A stretch of DNA of 35,225 bases, taken from NCBI RefSeq assembly GCF_003612555.1, contig NZ_RAZF01000030.1, positions 1 through 35,225 of the forward strand. The letters are read 5' to 3'. This document shows, one piece after another, positions 28,813 to 35,225 of this stretch. This DNA is from Acutalibacter sp. 1XD8-33. Lineage in GTDB: Bacteria > Bacillota > Clostridia > Oscillospirales > Acutalibacteraceae. The notes beneath the pieces were generated by a model, which worked only from the letters and a program-made list of their open reading frames with translations, was not told where the DNA came from and searched no databases. A program made the position numbers and the translations under genes. Position 1 is the first letter of the stretch, and each line of letters opens with the position of its first letter.

Positions 28813-29604
28813 ATGATAAAAGTCGTATTCAGCGATGTGGACGGCACCCTGTTGGATTCCAGCCACCGGATGTCCCCTGCTACCCGGGAGGCAATCTGCG
28901 CCGTACAGGCCAGGGGGATCCCTTTTGTGATTGTTTCCGCCAGAAGCCCTTCCGGCGTCTACTCCATTTTAGAGGACTACCACTTTTCCTGCCCGATTGT
29001 ATGTTACAGCGGCGCGCTGGCTCTGGACGAAGCCGGAAAGACGCTGTTCCATAAGGGCATGGAGAAGCCCCTGGCCAACCGGATCGTCCGCTGCATCGAG
29101 GCCACGGGCTATGACGCCACCCTCTGCGTCTACTCCTTTGACCAATGGTTCGTCAAGGACCGGAAGCATCCCCGGATCGTCCGGGAGGAACACATCGTAA
29201 AGACCCAGGCCGTGGAGGGCACAGTGGATTCCGCCTCGGCGGACGAGATCAGCAAGATCCTGTGCATGGGCACGGCGGAGTTTACCCCGGACCTGGAGGC
29301 CCGGCTGCTCCGGGAGTTCCCGGAGATCACGGCCACCAAATCCTCAGATTCCGGCTTGGAGATTATGGCGGCCGGCGTGACCAAAGCCGCCGCTGTGAAA
29401 GCCCTCTGCGGGCTCTGGGGAATCCCCTTACAGGAAGCCGCCGCTTTCGGGGATAACTATAACGATGTGGAAATGCTGGAGTTGGTAGGCCATGGCTATC
29501 TCATGGGCAACGGACCGGAGGAGCTGAAGACTCGGCTTCTTCTCCACGCTCCCGGCAATGACCAAAACGGCGTTGCCCGCGTCCTGTCCGGGCTGATCTC
29601 ATAA
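28813..29604 (+). CDS. Cof-type HAD-superfamily phosphatase
   Basis: 263 residues, HAD subfamily IIB. Motif I is FSDVDGTLLDSSHRM (nucleophile Asp ~8, acid Asp ~10), motif II is in VIVSARSPSG, motif III Lys is in GVTKAAAVKAL and motif IV is AAAFGDNYNDVEML. A C2-type cap lies between. Such proteins dephosphorylate sugar phosphates, flavin precursors or PLP; the substrate is not predictable. It starts 3 bp after the gamma subunit stop and ends before a strong terminator, so it is the last gene of the operon. Confidence 0.92.
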   Translation: MIKVVFSDVDGTLLDSSHRMSPATREAICAVQARGIPFVIVSARSPSGVYSILEDYHFSCPIVCYSGALALDEAGKTLFHKGMEKPLANRIVRCIEATGYDATLCVYSFDQWFVKDRKHPRIVREEHIVKTQAVEGTVDSASADEISKILCMGTAEFTPDLEARLLREFPEITATKSSDSGLEIMAAGVTKAAAVKALCGLWGIPLQEAAAFGDNYNDVEMLELVGHGYLMGNGPEELKTRLLLHAPGNDQNGVARVLSGLIS

Positions 29605-29644
29605 AAATAGACCCACGGAAATCGGAACAAAGGAAAATTACATC

Positions 29645-29678
29645 AAAAAACCCAGGCAATTTCAGCGCCTGGGTTTTT
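29645..29678 (+). terminator. Strong terminator of the oxidoreductase operon
   Basis: AAAACCCAGGC pairs with GCCTGGGTTTT (core CCCAGGC 29,651-29,657 with GCCTGGG 29,667-29,673), followed by TTTTT. The A-run on the 5' side makes it potentially bidirectional. Confidence 0.9.
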
Positions 29679-29697
29679 CCTTATCCAGCATTGGATG

Positions 29698-29744
29698 CTT
29701 TCTGAGAGACAAGCGGCTGCGCACGCCATCTCTTAAAAAGTATA
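29698..29744 (-). repeat. 47-bp dispersed repeat, copy 2 (inverted)
   Basis: The reverse complement of 21,920-21,966 with one difference. A second shared word, CCTATTGGTACGGCTTCTAA, follows at 29,846-29,865. Its relative (CCTATTGGTACAGCTTCTTA) follows copy 1 at 22,095-22,114 in the same orientation. The 100 bp between are unrelated to region 3 and hold no gene. Confidence 0.85.
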
Positions 29745-29861
29745 CGATTTTCGAGCAAATGCAGTGGGGAGAAGTAATCTGGCGATTGGCAAGTTTTCAC
29801 AACGCCATTCCCCGGCTGAATTTGCCGGAAAAGGGAATGCAAACGCCTATTGGTACGGCTT

Positions 29862-30914
29862 CTAATACTCAATCTCCATCCACCGACGCTCTTGTGCAGA
29901 TTTCATAGCGGTCTCTATCACCGCCAGGGTATTATGCCCATCAATGCCGGTAACGATGGGCGCGCGCCCCTCCACAATGGAGTTCACAAACTCGTCGATG
30001 ACCCCGCTCTTTGTCTGGTTCTGGTTAGTCTGTATGCCTCCCACGGTGTACTTCACCTGGATACCGTCCCGCATCTCCAGCACGATGTCATCGGCGTAGT
30101 CGCCAAAAATCTTCATCACGCCCTTGGTGCCGTAGATGACCGAGCTGTTGTCCTCCTGGCCGTAGTTGGTCCAGCTGAAGTGCATGATGCCCGACAGGCC
30201 GTTCTCCACGTCGAACAGGCATACCACGTTATCCTCCAAGTCTATTAGCGAGCCGTCCTCATAGCGCTTGTCCAGGGTGGAGGTGCTGGCGAACACATTC
30301 TTTATTTCGCTGCCGGTGAGGTAGCGGATAAGGTCTATCTTGTGCGCCCCTAGGTCGCCCATCACGCCGAAATGGGCCTGGTCTCGCCGGAAGAACCAGG
30401 TTGCGGCTCCCGGGTCGGCGGACCAGGTCTCCGGCCCGGCGTGCTTGAAGTTGCACTGGAAGAACAGCAGGTCCCCAATGGCTCCGCCATGCAGCAGCTC
30501 GTGGGCTTTGGTGTGCGCTCGGATGAGCCGCTGGTTATGGCCTAGCATGAGTATCTTTCCGCACTCTTTTTCTGCCTGGAGCATGGCCCGGGTCTCCTCC
30601 AAAGTTTGGGCCATGGGCTTTTCGCAGAGCACGTGCTTGCCCGCCTTCAGTGACTTGATGGTAGCCGAGGCGTGGGTCACGTTGGGTGTGCAGATGCTGA
30701 CGGCATCCACCGCAGGGTCGGCGAGAGCCTCGTCCAAGCTTGCATAGACCCTGCCACCATAAAGCTCGACCAGCTCCTGGGCACGGTTTTGGTTCGTGTC
30801 TATCACCCCGGCAATCTCCGCGTTGGGGTTGGCGGCGTACTCCGGCAGGTGTCGCCTCTGGGCAACAGCCCCGCCGCCCAGGACCACTGCCCGGACTATC
30901 TTCTGATTTTTCAT
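29862..30914 (-). CDS. Gfo/Idh/MocA-family oxidoreductase
   Basis: 350 residues. The N-terminal Rossmann domain has VVLGGGAVAQRRHLPEYA (nucleotide loop), AGVIDTNQNRAQELVE, VDAVSICTPNVTHA and KHVLCEKPMAQTLEE (the EKP motif with the catalytic Lys). The C-terminal domain has GDLGAHKIDLIRYLTG (with the GxHxxD-like catalytic stretch) and GIMHFSWTNYGQED. It is an NAD(P)-dependent dehydrogenase for sugars or inositols. ATG 30,914 (MKNQKIV) is preferred because GGGAGGAG lies just upstream. It is the last gene of a three-gene unit, 16 bp after the propeller gene. Its stop lies inside the conserved repeat word at 29,846-29,865. Confidence 0.92.
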   Translation of the reverse strand: MKNQKIVRAVVLGGGAVAQRRHLPEYAANPNAEIAGVIDTNQNRAQELVELYGGRVYASLDEALADPAVDAVSICTPNVTHASATIKSLKAGKHVLCEKPMAQTLEETRAMLQAEKECGKILMLGHNQRLIRAHTKAHELLHGGAIGDLLFFQCNFKHAGPETWSADPGAATWFFRRDQAHFGVMGDLGAHKIDLIRYLTGSEIKNVFASTSTLDKRYEDGSLIDLEDNVVCLFDVENGLSGIMHFSWTNYGQEDNSSVIYGTKGVMKIFGDYADDIVLEMRDGIQVKYTVGGIQTNQNQTKSGVIDEFVNSIVEGRAPIVTGIDGHNTLAVIETAMKSAQERRWMEIEY

Positions 30915-30930
30915 TTGCTCTCCTCCCAAA

Positions 30931-31848
30931 TCATTCTTCTGAACGTATGCGATATCTCACAAAGGCGAACTTCTTGCTGTCCGGCGACCAGGAGTTCACA
31001 TTGATGGTTCCCTGCCCGCCGAAAAGCTCCACGATGGTGCGGGTCGGTCCGCCCTCTCCGGGCATGAGTTTCAGGCAGACATTTTTGTGGGGTACATGCT
31101 CCCCAGGCTCAACATCGCCTTTTTTGTAACCCAAGGCAACCACCCATTTCCCGTCAGGAGAGATGTGAGGGAACCACATATTCCAGTCCTCCTCAAAGGT
31201 CATCTGGGTCTGTTCGCTGCCGTCCACCCTCATGCAGAACGCCTGCATGAGCCCAGCCCGCACAGAGTTGAACCAGATATACTCCCCAGTGCTGTCATAT
31301 TCCGGCCCATCGTTGAGCCCCGGAGCATCGGTGAGCCGAGTTTCAACTCCGCCATCTGCCGGGATGGTATAGATGTCAAATTTCCCGCCCCTTTCGGCGC
31401 AGTAGGCCAGGGATTTTCCGTCCGGAGACCAGCCGTGGAGGTAGCTGGGGGCCATAGGGGTGATGAGCTGGGGCGTTCCCCCGGTCAGCGGCACAGTATA
31501 AATCCGGGACTTGCCGTCCTCTATGGTCTGGTGGCTGACGGCAACGCTTTTCCCGTCCGGGGACAGCACATGGTCGTTATTACAGCGGTCCACAAAGCCG
31601 GTTTCAATCAAGACGCTTTCCTTTGTCGCAAGGTCAAATTTGTAAACCAGGCCGTTACTGTTATACACCAGGGAAGCGCCATCCTTACTCCAGTTTGGAG
31701 CTTCAATCACATAGGGAAATTCCGCAAGGGTTTCGATCTCCTCGGTATTCACATCGTATGTCTGCAAAATGGACTCATCCCGGGAACGGTCCCAAATGCT
31801 TAGAATATTCTCGGGGATTTTACTGAAATCGTGTTTTACTCTTTGCAT
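30931..31848 (-). CDS. TolB-like beta-propeller protein
   Basis: 305 residues, no signal peptide, so cytoplasmic. It contains repeated WD40/PD40-type blades with the SPDGK or SxDG signature: APNWSKDGASLVYNS, VLSPDGKSVAVSH, GWSPDGKSLAYCA, HISPDGKWVVALGY and SWSPDSKKFAFVRY. PD40 repeats of this kind occur in TolB, in peptidase propellers and in oligogalacturonate-lyase-like proteins. The putative Mn-binding residues of the lyase family were not verified, so the function stays open. GGAGG precedes the ATG at 31,848, which overlaps the upstream gene by 13 bp. Its position beside a Gfo/Idh dehydrogenase suggests carbohydrate metabolism. Confidence 0.85.
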   Translation of the reverse strand: MQRVKHDFSKIPENILSIWDRSRDESILQTYDVNTEEIETLAEFPYVIEAPNWSKDGASLVYNSNGLVYKFDLATKESVLIETGFVDRCNNDHVLSPDGKSVAVSHQTIEDGKSRIYTVPLTGGTPQLITPMAPSYLHGWSPDGKSLAYCAERGGKFDIYTIPADGGVETRLTDAPGLNDGPEYDSTGEYIWFNSVRAGLMQAFCMRVDGSEQTQMTFEEDWNMWFPHISPDGKWVVALGYKKGDVEPGEHVPHKNVCLKLMPGEGGPTRTIVELFGGQGTINVNSWSPDSKKFAFVRYRIRSEE

Positions 31849-32261
31849 GACAGCCCCTCCTTATACGCCTCCAGCGCCTCAATCAATAGCTCATGATCCT
31901 CCAGCTCCGGCAGGCCCAACACGCAGACGCTGCCCACAAGCTCTACGTTCACCACAATGGGGAACCCGCCGGGTTCCGGGCAGTATTGGGAGTAGTCAGA
32001 CAACTCCTCATACATACCGCTCTCCTCTTGGAGCGCCGCTGCCAGCATGAAGCCAACTCCGGCATTTTGCACTATACGCTCCTTTTTGCGCAGCCACTTG
32101 GCCTCATCCTTTTTGTCCATCAGGTACTGGAACACCACCAGTCCCCCCAACTGTATACGAATGCCCAGGATCTCCATTGCCAGGTCATAGGCGTATGGAT
32201 GGTTGAAGAAAGTGAAATGGTAACGCTCCTCCTGCCTTCTGAGTTCTTCTACGGTCGGCAT
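31836..32261 (-). CDS. HbpS/GlcG-like (UPF0303, 'heme-degrading domain') protein
   Basis: 141 residues from ATG 32,261 (MPTVEELRRQEE), with AAAGGGGAC upstream. Family features are the N-terminal helix, YAYDLAMEILGI, QYLMDKKDEAKWLRKKERIV, the GFPIVVNVELVGSVCVLGLPE strand-turn (shortened core VELVGSVCVLGLPELEDHEL) and the terminal helix. UPF0303/GlcG-type proteins are annotated as heme-degrading or HbpS-like, but in sugar operons they are more often of unknown role. It is first in an operon with the propeller and dehydrogenase genes. A TATAAT (32,299-32,304, minus strand) lies ~40 bases upstream, with a weak -35. Confidence 0.8.
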   Translation of the reverse strand: MPTVEELRRQEERYHFTFFNHPYAYDLAMEILGIRIQLGGLVVFQYLMDKKDEAKWLRKKERIVQNAGVGFMLAAALQEESGMYEELSDYSQYCPEPGGFPIVVNVELVGSVCVLGLPELEDHELLIEALEAYKEGLSCKE

Positions 32262-32421
32262 AATTTTGTCCCCTTTCATTCTGGTTTTGCTTGTGTCAAT
32301 TATAACGCATCTTTGAAAGATTGTATTGTATATTTGTTCTGAATATATCAATTTGGCTATTAAAATGCCGTTGAAATTTTGCCGCAGCTCTACTACAATA
32401 AACAACACAAGGAGTGAGACT

Positions 32422-32955
32422 ATGGACCACAACAAAAAAAGCACTTCCCATGTTGACTACTCCCGGTCGGTTTTGGAGAGCATACGGCGCTTTATCCCTG
32501 GCAGCGAGCCCCTCTATATGGCCATGAACGCCCCGCTTCAGAGATGGGCAGTTCCCGGTCACCGTGGGGGACATGTCCCTGCACTATTTTGACCGCAAAA
32601 AGACGGTGCGGGTTATGGAAGAAATCAAGCGGGTTTATCTCCCGACGGTGTTATGCTGGCAAGGATTTCCAGCATAAACGATAGGGGCTACGGCGTGAGC
32701 AGCAGAGAAATTGAGCCCCGGTTTTACGATCACGGCGGCTATGCCCAACGATACTTAAACGAACAGGACGTTAAAGATTCCTTTGGACTGATTGGCAAAT
32801 GTACCTTCCGGGAGACCGCCATGACTCGGCGGGATTCCTACTACTCACGCCCAAAGAATATTATGAGATTCGCGCTGAGAAAGCACACTACCGAGCGCTG
32901 TCCTCCCCCACAAAATAATTCTTCTGGCTCGCCGGGAAGCGTATCACAAAGCTGA
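32422..32955 (+). pseudogene. Degenerate gene of unknown family
   Basis: ATG 32,422 has AAGGAG upstream and begins MDHNKKSTSHVDYSRSVLES. Protein-like sequence then hops frame. After ~40 residues it continues as FPVTVGDMSLHYFDRKKTV and VMEEIKRVYLPTVLCWQGFP in a second frame (stop at 32,675), and as REIEPRFYDHGGYAQRYLNE and KDSFGLIGKCTFRETAMTRR in a third, up to about 32,950. At least two frame changes make it a pseudogene. I do not recognise the family. It is divergent from the dehydrogenase operon and could have been its partner or regulator. Confidence 0.55.
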
Positions 32956-33085
32956 ACTCCAACAGTGCCGCCGGAGCAGGTGATAGGGGAAATCGAGAAC
33001 AATGTGAAAGTTGACTTTTAGACGATTCCGTGCTACGATTTCTTCAATCAAAAAGGTATGAAAAATTTGAAAGGAGTGGGGTCTG

Positions 33086-33145
33086 ATGATTTACACGGAG
33101 CCTTTTTCAACGAATTACAACTATACGTTGGATGTAATATCATAG
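33086..33145 (+). other. Translated-looking leader or gene fragment
   Basis: AAGGAGTGGGG precedes ATG 33,086 and a 19-codon frame MIYTEPFSTNYNYTLDVIS ending in TAG. A good ribosome site with so short a product suggests the 5' stump of a truncated gene rather than a functional peptide. The rest of 32,956-33,196 shows nothing clear. Confidence 0.3.
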
Positions 33146-33196
33146 GCTGGACAGAATAATCCTTTTTGCTCAGCCGTAACAGAAAGGGTTATCGAA

Positions 33197-33910
33197 ATGG
33201 AATATAAAAAGTTGATTAAAAAGCTGAAAGAAAGCGAATATCTTGTCAGTATGACACCTGTTGAGCGCATAGTAGAAATTGGCTATTTGGCGGGCATGAA
33301 TCCTGGTTCTGCCGTTTTGGATTTGTGCTGTGGTTACGGCGAAATGCTGAAAATATGGTACGAAGCGTTTGGCATTAGGGGAACCGGCGTAGACATTTGT
33401 GGCGAGTTTATCGGGACCGGCCGGAAACGCATGGCGGAGAGCGGCATTTCAGCCATTACTCTTATTGAATCAGACATTTTCAAGTGGCAGACAAACGAGA
33501 AATTTGACTATGTCTGCTTATCGGGCGAGGATTTCGGCGGGCTTCAAAGCACAATAGAACTGCTGGAGAAATTTGCCAAACCGAATGGCAAGCTGATTAT
33601 CGGAACGCGGTATTCAAAAGTTCCCGACCCACCAAAAGAACTGATCGATTTTGAGGGTGAAACTCTTCCGTTGACGGAAATCGACCACATAATCCGTTCA
33701 AATGGTTACTACATTACCGCCATGGCTTCTGATACTCAGGCGGAGTGGGAACGGTATATTATGTGGAGCGCAAAACGCCACCTTGCAGATTTGAGAGAAT
33801 CGCCGGAAGATCAATCCCTCCGGGAATGGTGCGACACATGGTATGATATGTACTTTAACTATCGAAAGCCCTATGAGGGGTATATGACCTTTGTGATTGA
33901 AAAAATATGA
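33197..33910 (+). CDS. Class I SAM-dependent methyltransferase
   Basis: 237 residues. Motif I is VLDLCCGYGEMLKIW (~40-54), the acidic residue binding the SAM ribose is in GTGVDICGEFI, motif II region is ITLIESDIFKWQ and motif IV-like FDYVCLSGEDFGG; KPNGKLIIGTRYS is the usual post-motif strand. It belongs to the small-molecule/UbiE-like group with a C-terminal helical part (REWCDTWYDMYFNYRKPYEG). The substrate is unknown. AGAAAGGG lies 8 bases before ATG 33,197. It is lower in GC than the metabolic genes and sits alone beside decayed DNA, so horizontal origin is possible. Confidence 0.88.
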   Translation: MEYKKLIKKLKESEYLVSMTPVERIVEIGYLAGMNPGSAVLDLCCGYGEMLKIWYEAFGIRGTGVDICGEFIGTGRKRMAESGISAITLIESDIFKWQTNEKFDYVCLSGEDFGGLQSTIELLEKFAKPNGKLIIGTRYSKVPDPPKELIDFEGETLPLTEIDHIIRSNGYYITAMASDTQAEWERYIMWSAKRHLADLRESPEDQSLREWCDTWYDMYFNYRKPYEGYMTFVIEKI

Positions 33911-33918
33911 TTGGCAGA

Positions 33919-33948
33919 AGGCCGCTGGGTTGAAACCGGCGGCTTTCT
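33919..33948 (+). terminator. Terminator of the methyltransferase gene
   Basis: GCCGCTGG (33,921-33,928) pairs with CCGGCGGC (33,936-33,943), one G-T pair, then TTTCTTGTT. Confidence 0.8.
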
Positions 33949-33949
33949 T

Positions 33950-33984
33950 GTTCCCGTCACCGTTCTCAAAACTATGACGGGAAC
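33950..33984 (-). terminator. Hairpin downstream of the aldo/keto reductase gene
   Basis: A perfect 10-bp stem, GTTCCCGTCA (33,950-33,959) with TGACGGGAAC (33,975-33,984), lies just beyond the convergent gene's stop. Its minus-strand tail is A-rich, so it is a weak terminator or a stability stem. Confidence 0.55.
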
Positions 33985-33991
33985 TCCCGAT

Positions 33992-35146
33992 TTACTCGCC
34001 AAAAATTGACTGTGCCTTCTGCATATGCTCCACAATCTTCACCCCAAATGGGCACCGCTTCTCGCACCGCCCGCAGCCAATGCAGTCCCCGGCTTTGACA
34101 GCCAGCGCGTTATAATGTTCCCGCACGGTTTCCGGCACCGCATCCTGAGCTTGGCACAAGTCCGCAAACTTGTTGACCGTGGCAATATCAATTCCCACCG
34201 TACACGGCGCGCAGTGCCCGCAGTACATACACTTGTCGGTGAAGGCGTGGGCGGGACAGCTGCTCAAGAGCTTCGCATAATCCCGCTCCTCGTTGCTTGC
34301 GTTGCAGTACGCCACCGCCTCCATGAGCTGTTCCCTGTCATGCGCCCCAGCCAGCACCGTTGCGACCCCGGGTCGGGTCAGGCAGTAATGCAGGCACTGG
34401 TTGACGGTCATAGCCGCGCCGAAGGGAGACTCCTCCGCCTTGAGCAAGGCCCCTCCGCCGTAGGGTTTCATCACCGTGATAGCCACGCCCTGGCTCTCGC
34501 AGAGGGTGTATAGCTCCTGGCGCTCCGGGTCGGTGCTGGACAGCACGTCTGGCAGCTCATAGGTGGACATCTCGAAGAGAGTGTCCACGTTTTCGTTGGG
34601 CGGCACGATATCATAGGCGGGGTTGACGCTGAACATGATAACGTCGACCACGCCGGACTTCACTGCTTGGATGCCAATACGCGGGTTATGGGTGCTCATG
34701 CCGATGTGCCTGATTTTTCCGGCGGCTTTTTGCTCCTTGGCGAACTCGATGACCGGCCCGCCGAACACCTTGTCAAAGTCTTTCTGTTCGTCCACATAGT
34801 GGATCATGCCCACGTCTATGTAGTCGGTTTTCAGCCGGCCGAGCAAATCGGCAAAGGCGGGTTTCACCTCGTCCATATTCCGGGTGCGCTTGTACTGACC
34901 GTCAATCCAGGCGGAGCACAGGTGCGCCTGGATAACAAATTTTTCCCGGCGGCCCTCCATGGCTTTGCCGAAAGCGTCCCGGACGTAGGGCTCGGGGTTG
35001 TAGAGGTCGAAGCAATTCACCCCGGCGTCAATGGCGGCGTTGATCAGGTCAACCCCGTATTCCACTGTCTGATTCACAAAAGCCTCGCTGCCGAGACCGA
35101 TTTCACTGACCTTGATACCGGTACGGCCAAGAGTTCTGTAGTTCAT
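33992..35146 (-). CDS. Aldo/keto reductase with C-terminal 2x[4Fe-4S] domain
   Basis: 384 residues. The N-terminal AKR barrel starts YRTLGRTGIKVSEIGLGSEA. Its catalytic Asp is in AGVNCFDLYNPEPYVRDAF (the usual Tyr position reads Asn-Pro, so the classical tetrad is altered), followed by DYIDVGMIHYVDE and IRHIGMSTHNPRIG. The C-terminal ~80 residues carry two Fe-S motifs, CMYCGHCAPCTVGI and CIGCGRCEKRCPFGV. Such fusions are common in strict anaerobes and probably couple NAD(P)H or ferredoxin to carbonyl reduction; substrates are unknown. ATG 35,146 has AGGAGGG upstream. No partner gene is visible. Confidence 0.9.
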   Translation of the reverse strand: MNYRTLGRTGIKVSEIGLGSEAFVNQTVEYGVDLINAAIDAGVNCFDLYNPEPYVRDAFGKAMEGRREKFVIQAHLCSAWIDGQYKRTRNMDEVKPAFADLLGRLKTDYIDVGMIHYVDEQKDFDKVFGGPVIEFAKEQKAAGKIRHIGMSTHNPRIGIQAVKSGVVDVIMFSVNPAYDIVPPNENVDTLFEMSTYELPDVLSSTDPERQELYTLCESQGVAITVMKPYGGGALLKAEESPFGAAMTVNQCLHYCLTRPGVATVLAGAHDREQLMEAVAYCNASNEERDYAKLLSSCPAHAFTDKCMYCGHCAPCTVGIDIATVNKFADLCQAQDAVPETVREHYNALAVKAGDCIGCGRCEKRCPFGVKIVEHMQKAQSIFGE

Positions 35147-35225
35147 GAAAGTACCCTCCTATCTCAATATTTGAAATTTGTCAATATATCTCCCGACATA
35201 TTTTTGTTTTTGTGTTTTTATATCA

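Overview
The window looks like chromosome of a spore-forming, obligately anaerobic member of the Clostridia, most likely an Oscillospiraceae-type gut bacterium. The evidence is a spoVAD gene, a T-box in front of leuA, a ferredoxin-dependent 2-oxoacid oxidoreductase operon, an aldo/keto reductase with a 2x[4Fe-4S] tail, GGAGG-type ribosome binding sites, consensus sigma-A promoters and high-GC housekeeping genes next to lower-GC accessory genes. No computation was run. Family calls are recognised from protein motifs, and the genus is not determined.

Positions 1-10,310 are accessory and decaying. They hold a frameshifted integrase at the left edge and a wrecked YesM/YesN-type two-component system divergent from two broken sugar ABC permease genes. 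A primase-like scrap follows, then a second tyrosine integrase stopped by an in-frame TGA. Next come a hypothetical gene plus aminoglycoside-phosphotransferase-like gene pair and an IS110-family element with a long 5' noncoding end. After that is a four-gene minus-strand cluster (small hypothetical, P-loop kinase with a frameshift, metallo-beta-lactamase-fold hydrolase, HD protein). The block ends at tRNA-Arg(CCG), beside a duplicated tRNA 5' half that looks like the scar of an integrated element.

Positions 10,400-23,700 carry an XRE regulator, a YfcE-like phosphoesterase behind a long structured leader, leuA with its T-box, and three same-strand glycosidase genes (GH172, GH42, GH3). They also carry spoVAD and a radical SAM protein. 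Positions 23,900-29,680 hold a MinD/ParA-like ATPase and a ferredoxin/VorB/VorA/VorC oxidoreductase operon with an alpha/beta hydrolase embedded in it, closed by a Cof-type HAD phosphatase and a strong terminator. Positions 29,860-35,150 carry a minus-strand operon (HbpS/UPF0303-like protein, TolB-like propeller, Gfo/Idh/MocA dehydrogenase), a degenerate gene, a methyltransferase and the Fe-S aldo/keto reductase.

The most unusual structure is not a gene. Five intergenic spaces (16.3-17.05 kb, 19.1-19.56 kb, 21.9-22.2 kb, 24.65-25.3 kb and 29.7-29.87 kb) are built from a mosaic of short perfect hairpins, many with 3-nt AAA, AGA or GAA loops, and from shared modules that recur in both orientations. 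One block at 25,065-25,165 folds on paper into a nearly gap-free cloverleaf. This dispersed palindromic repeat family is the best candidate here for an undescribed element.
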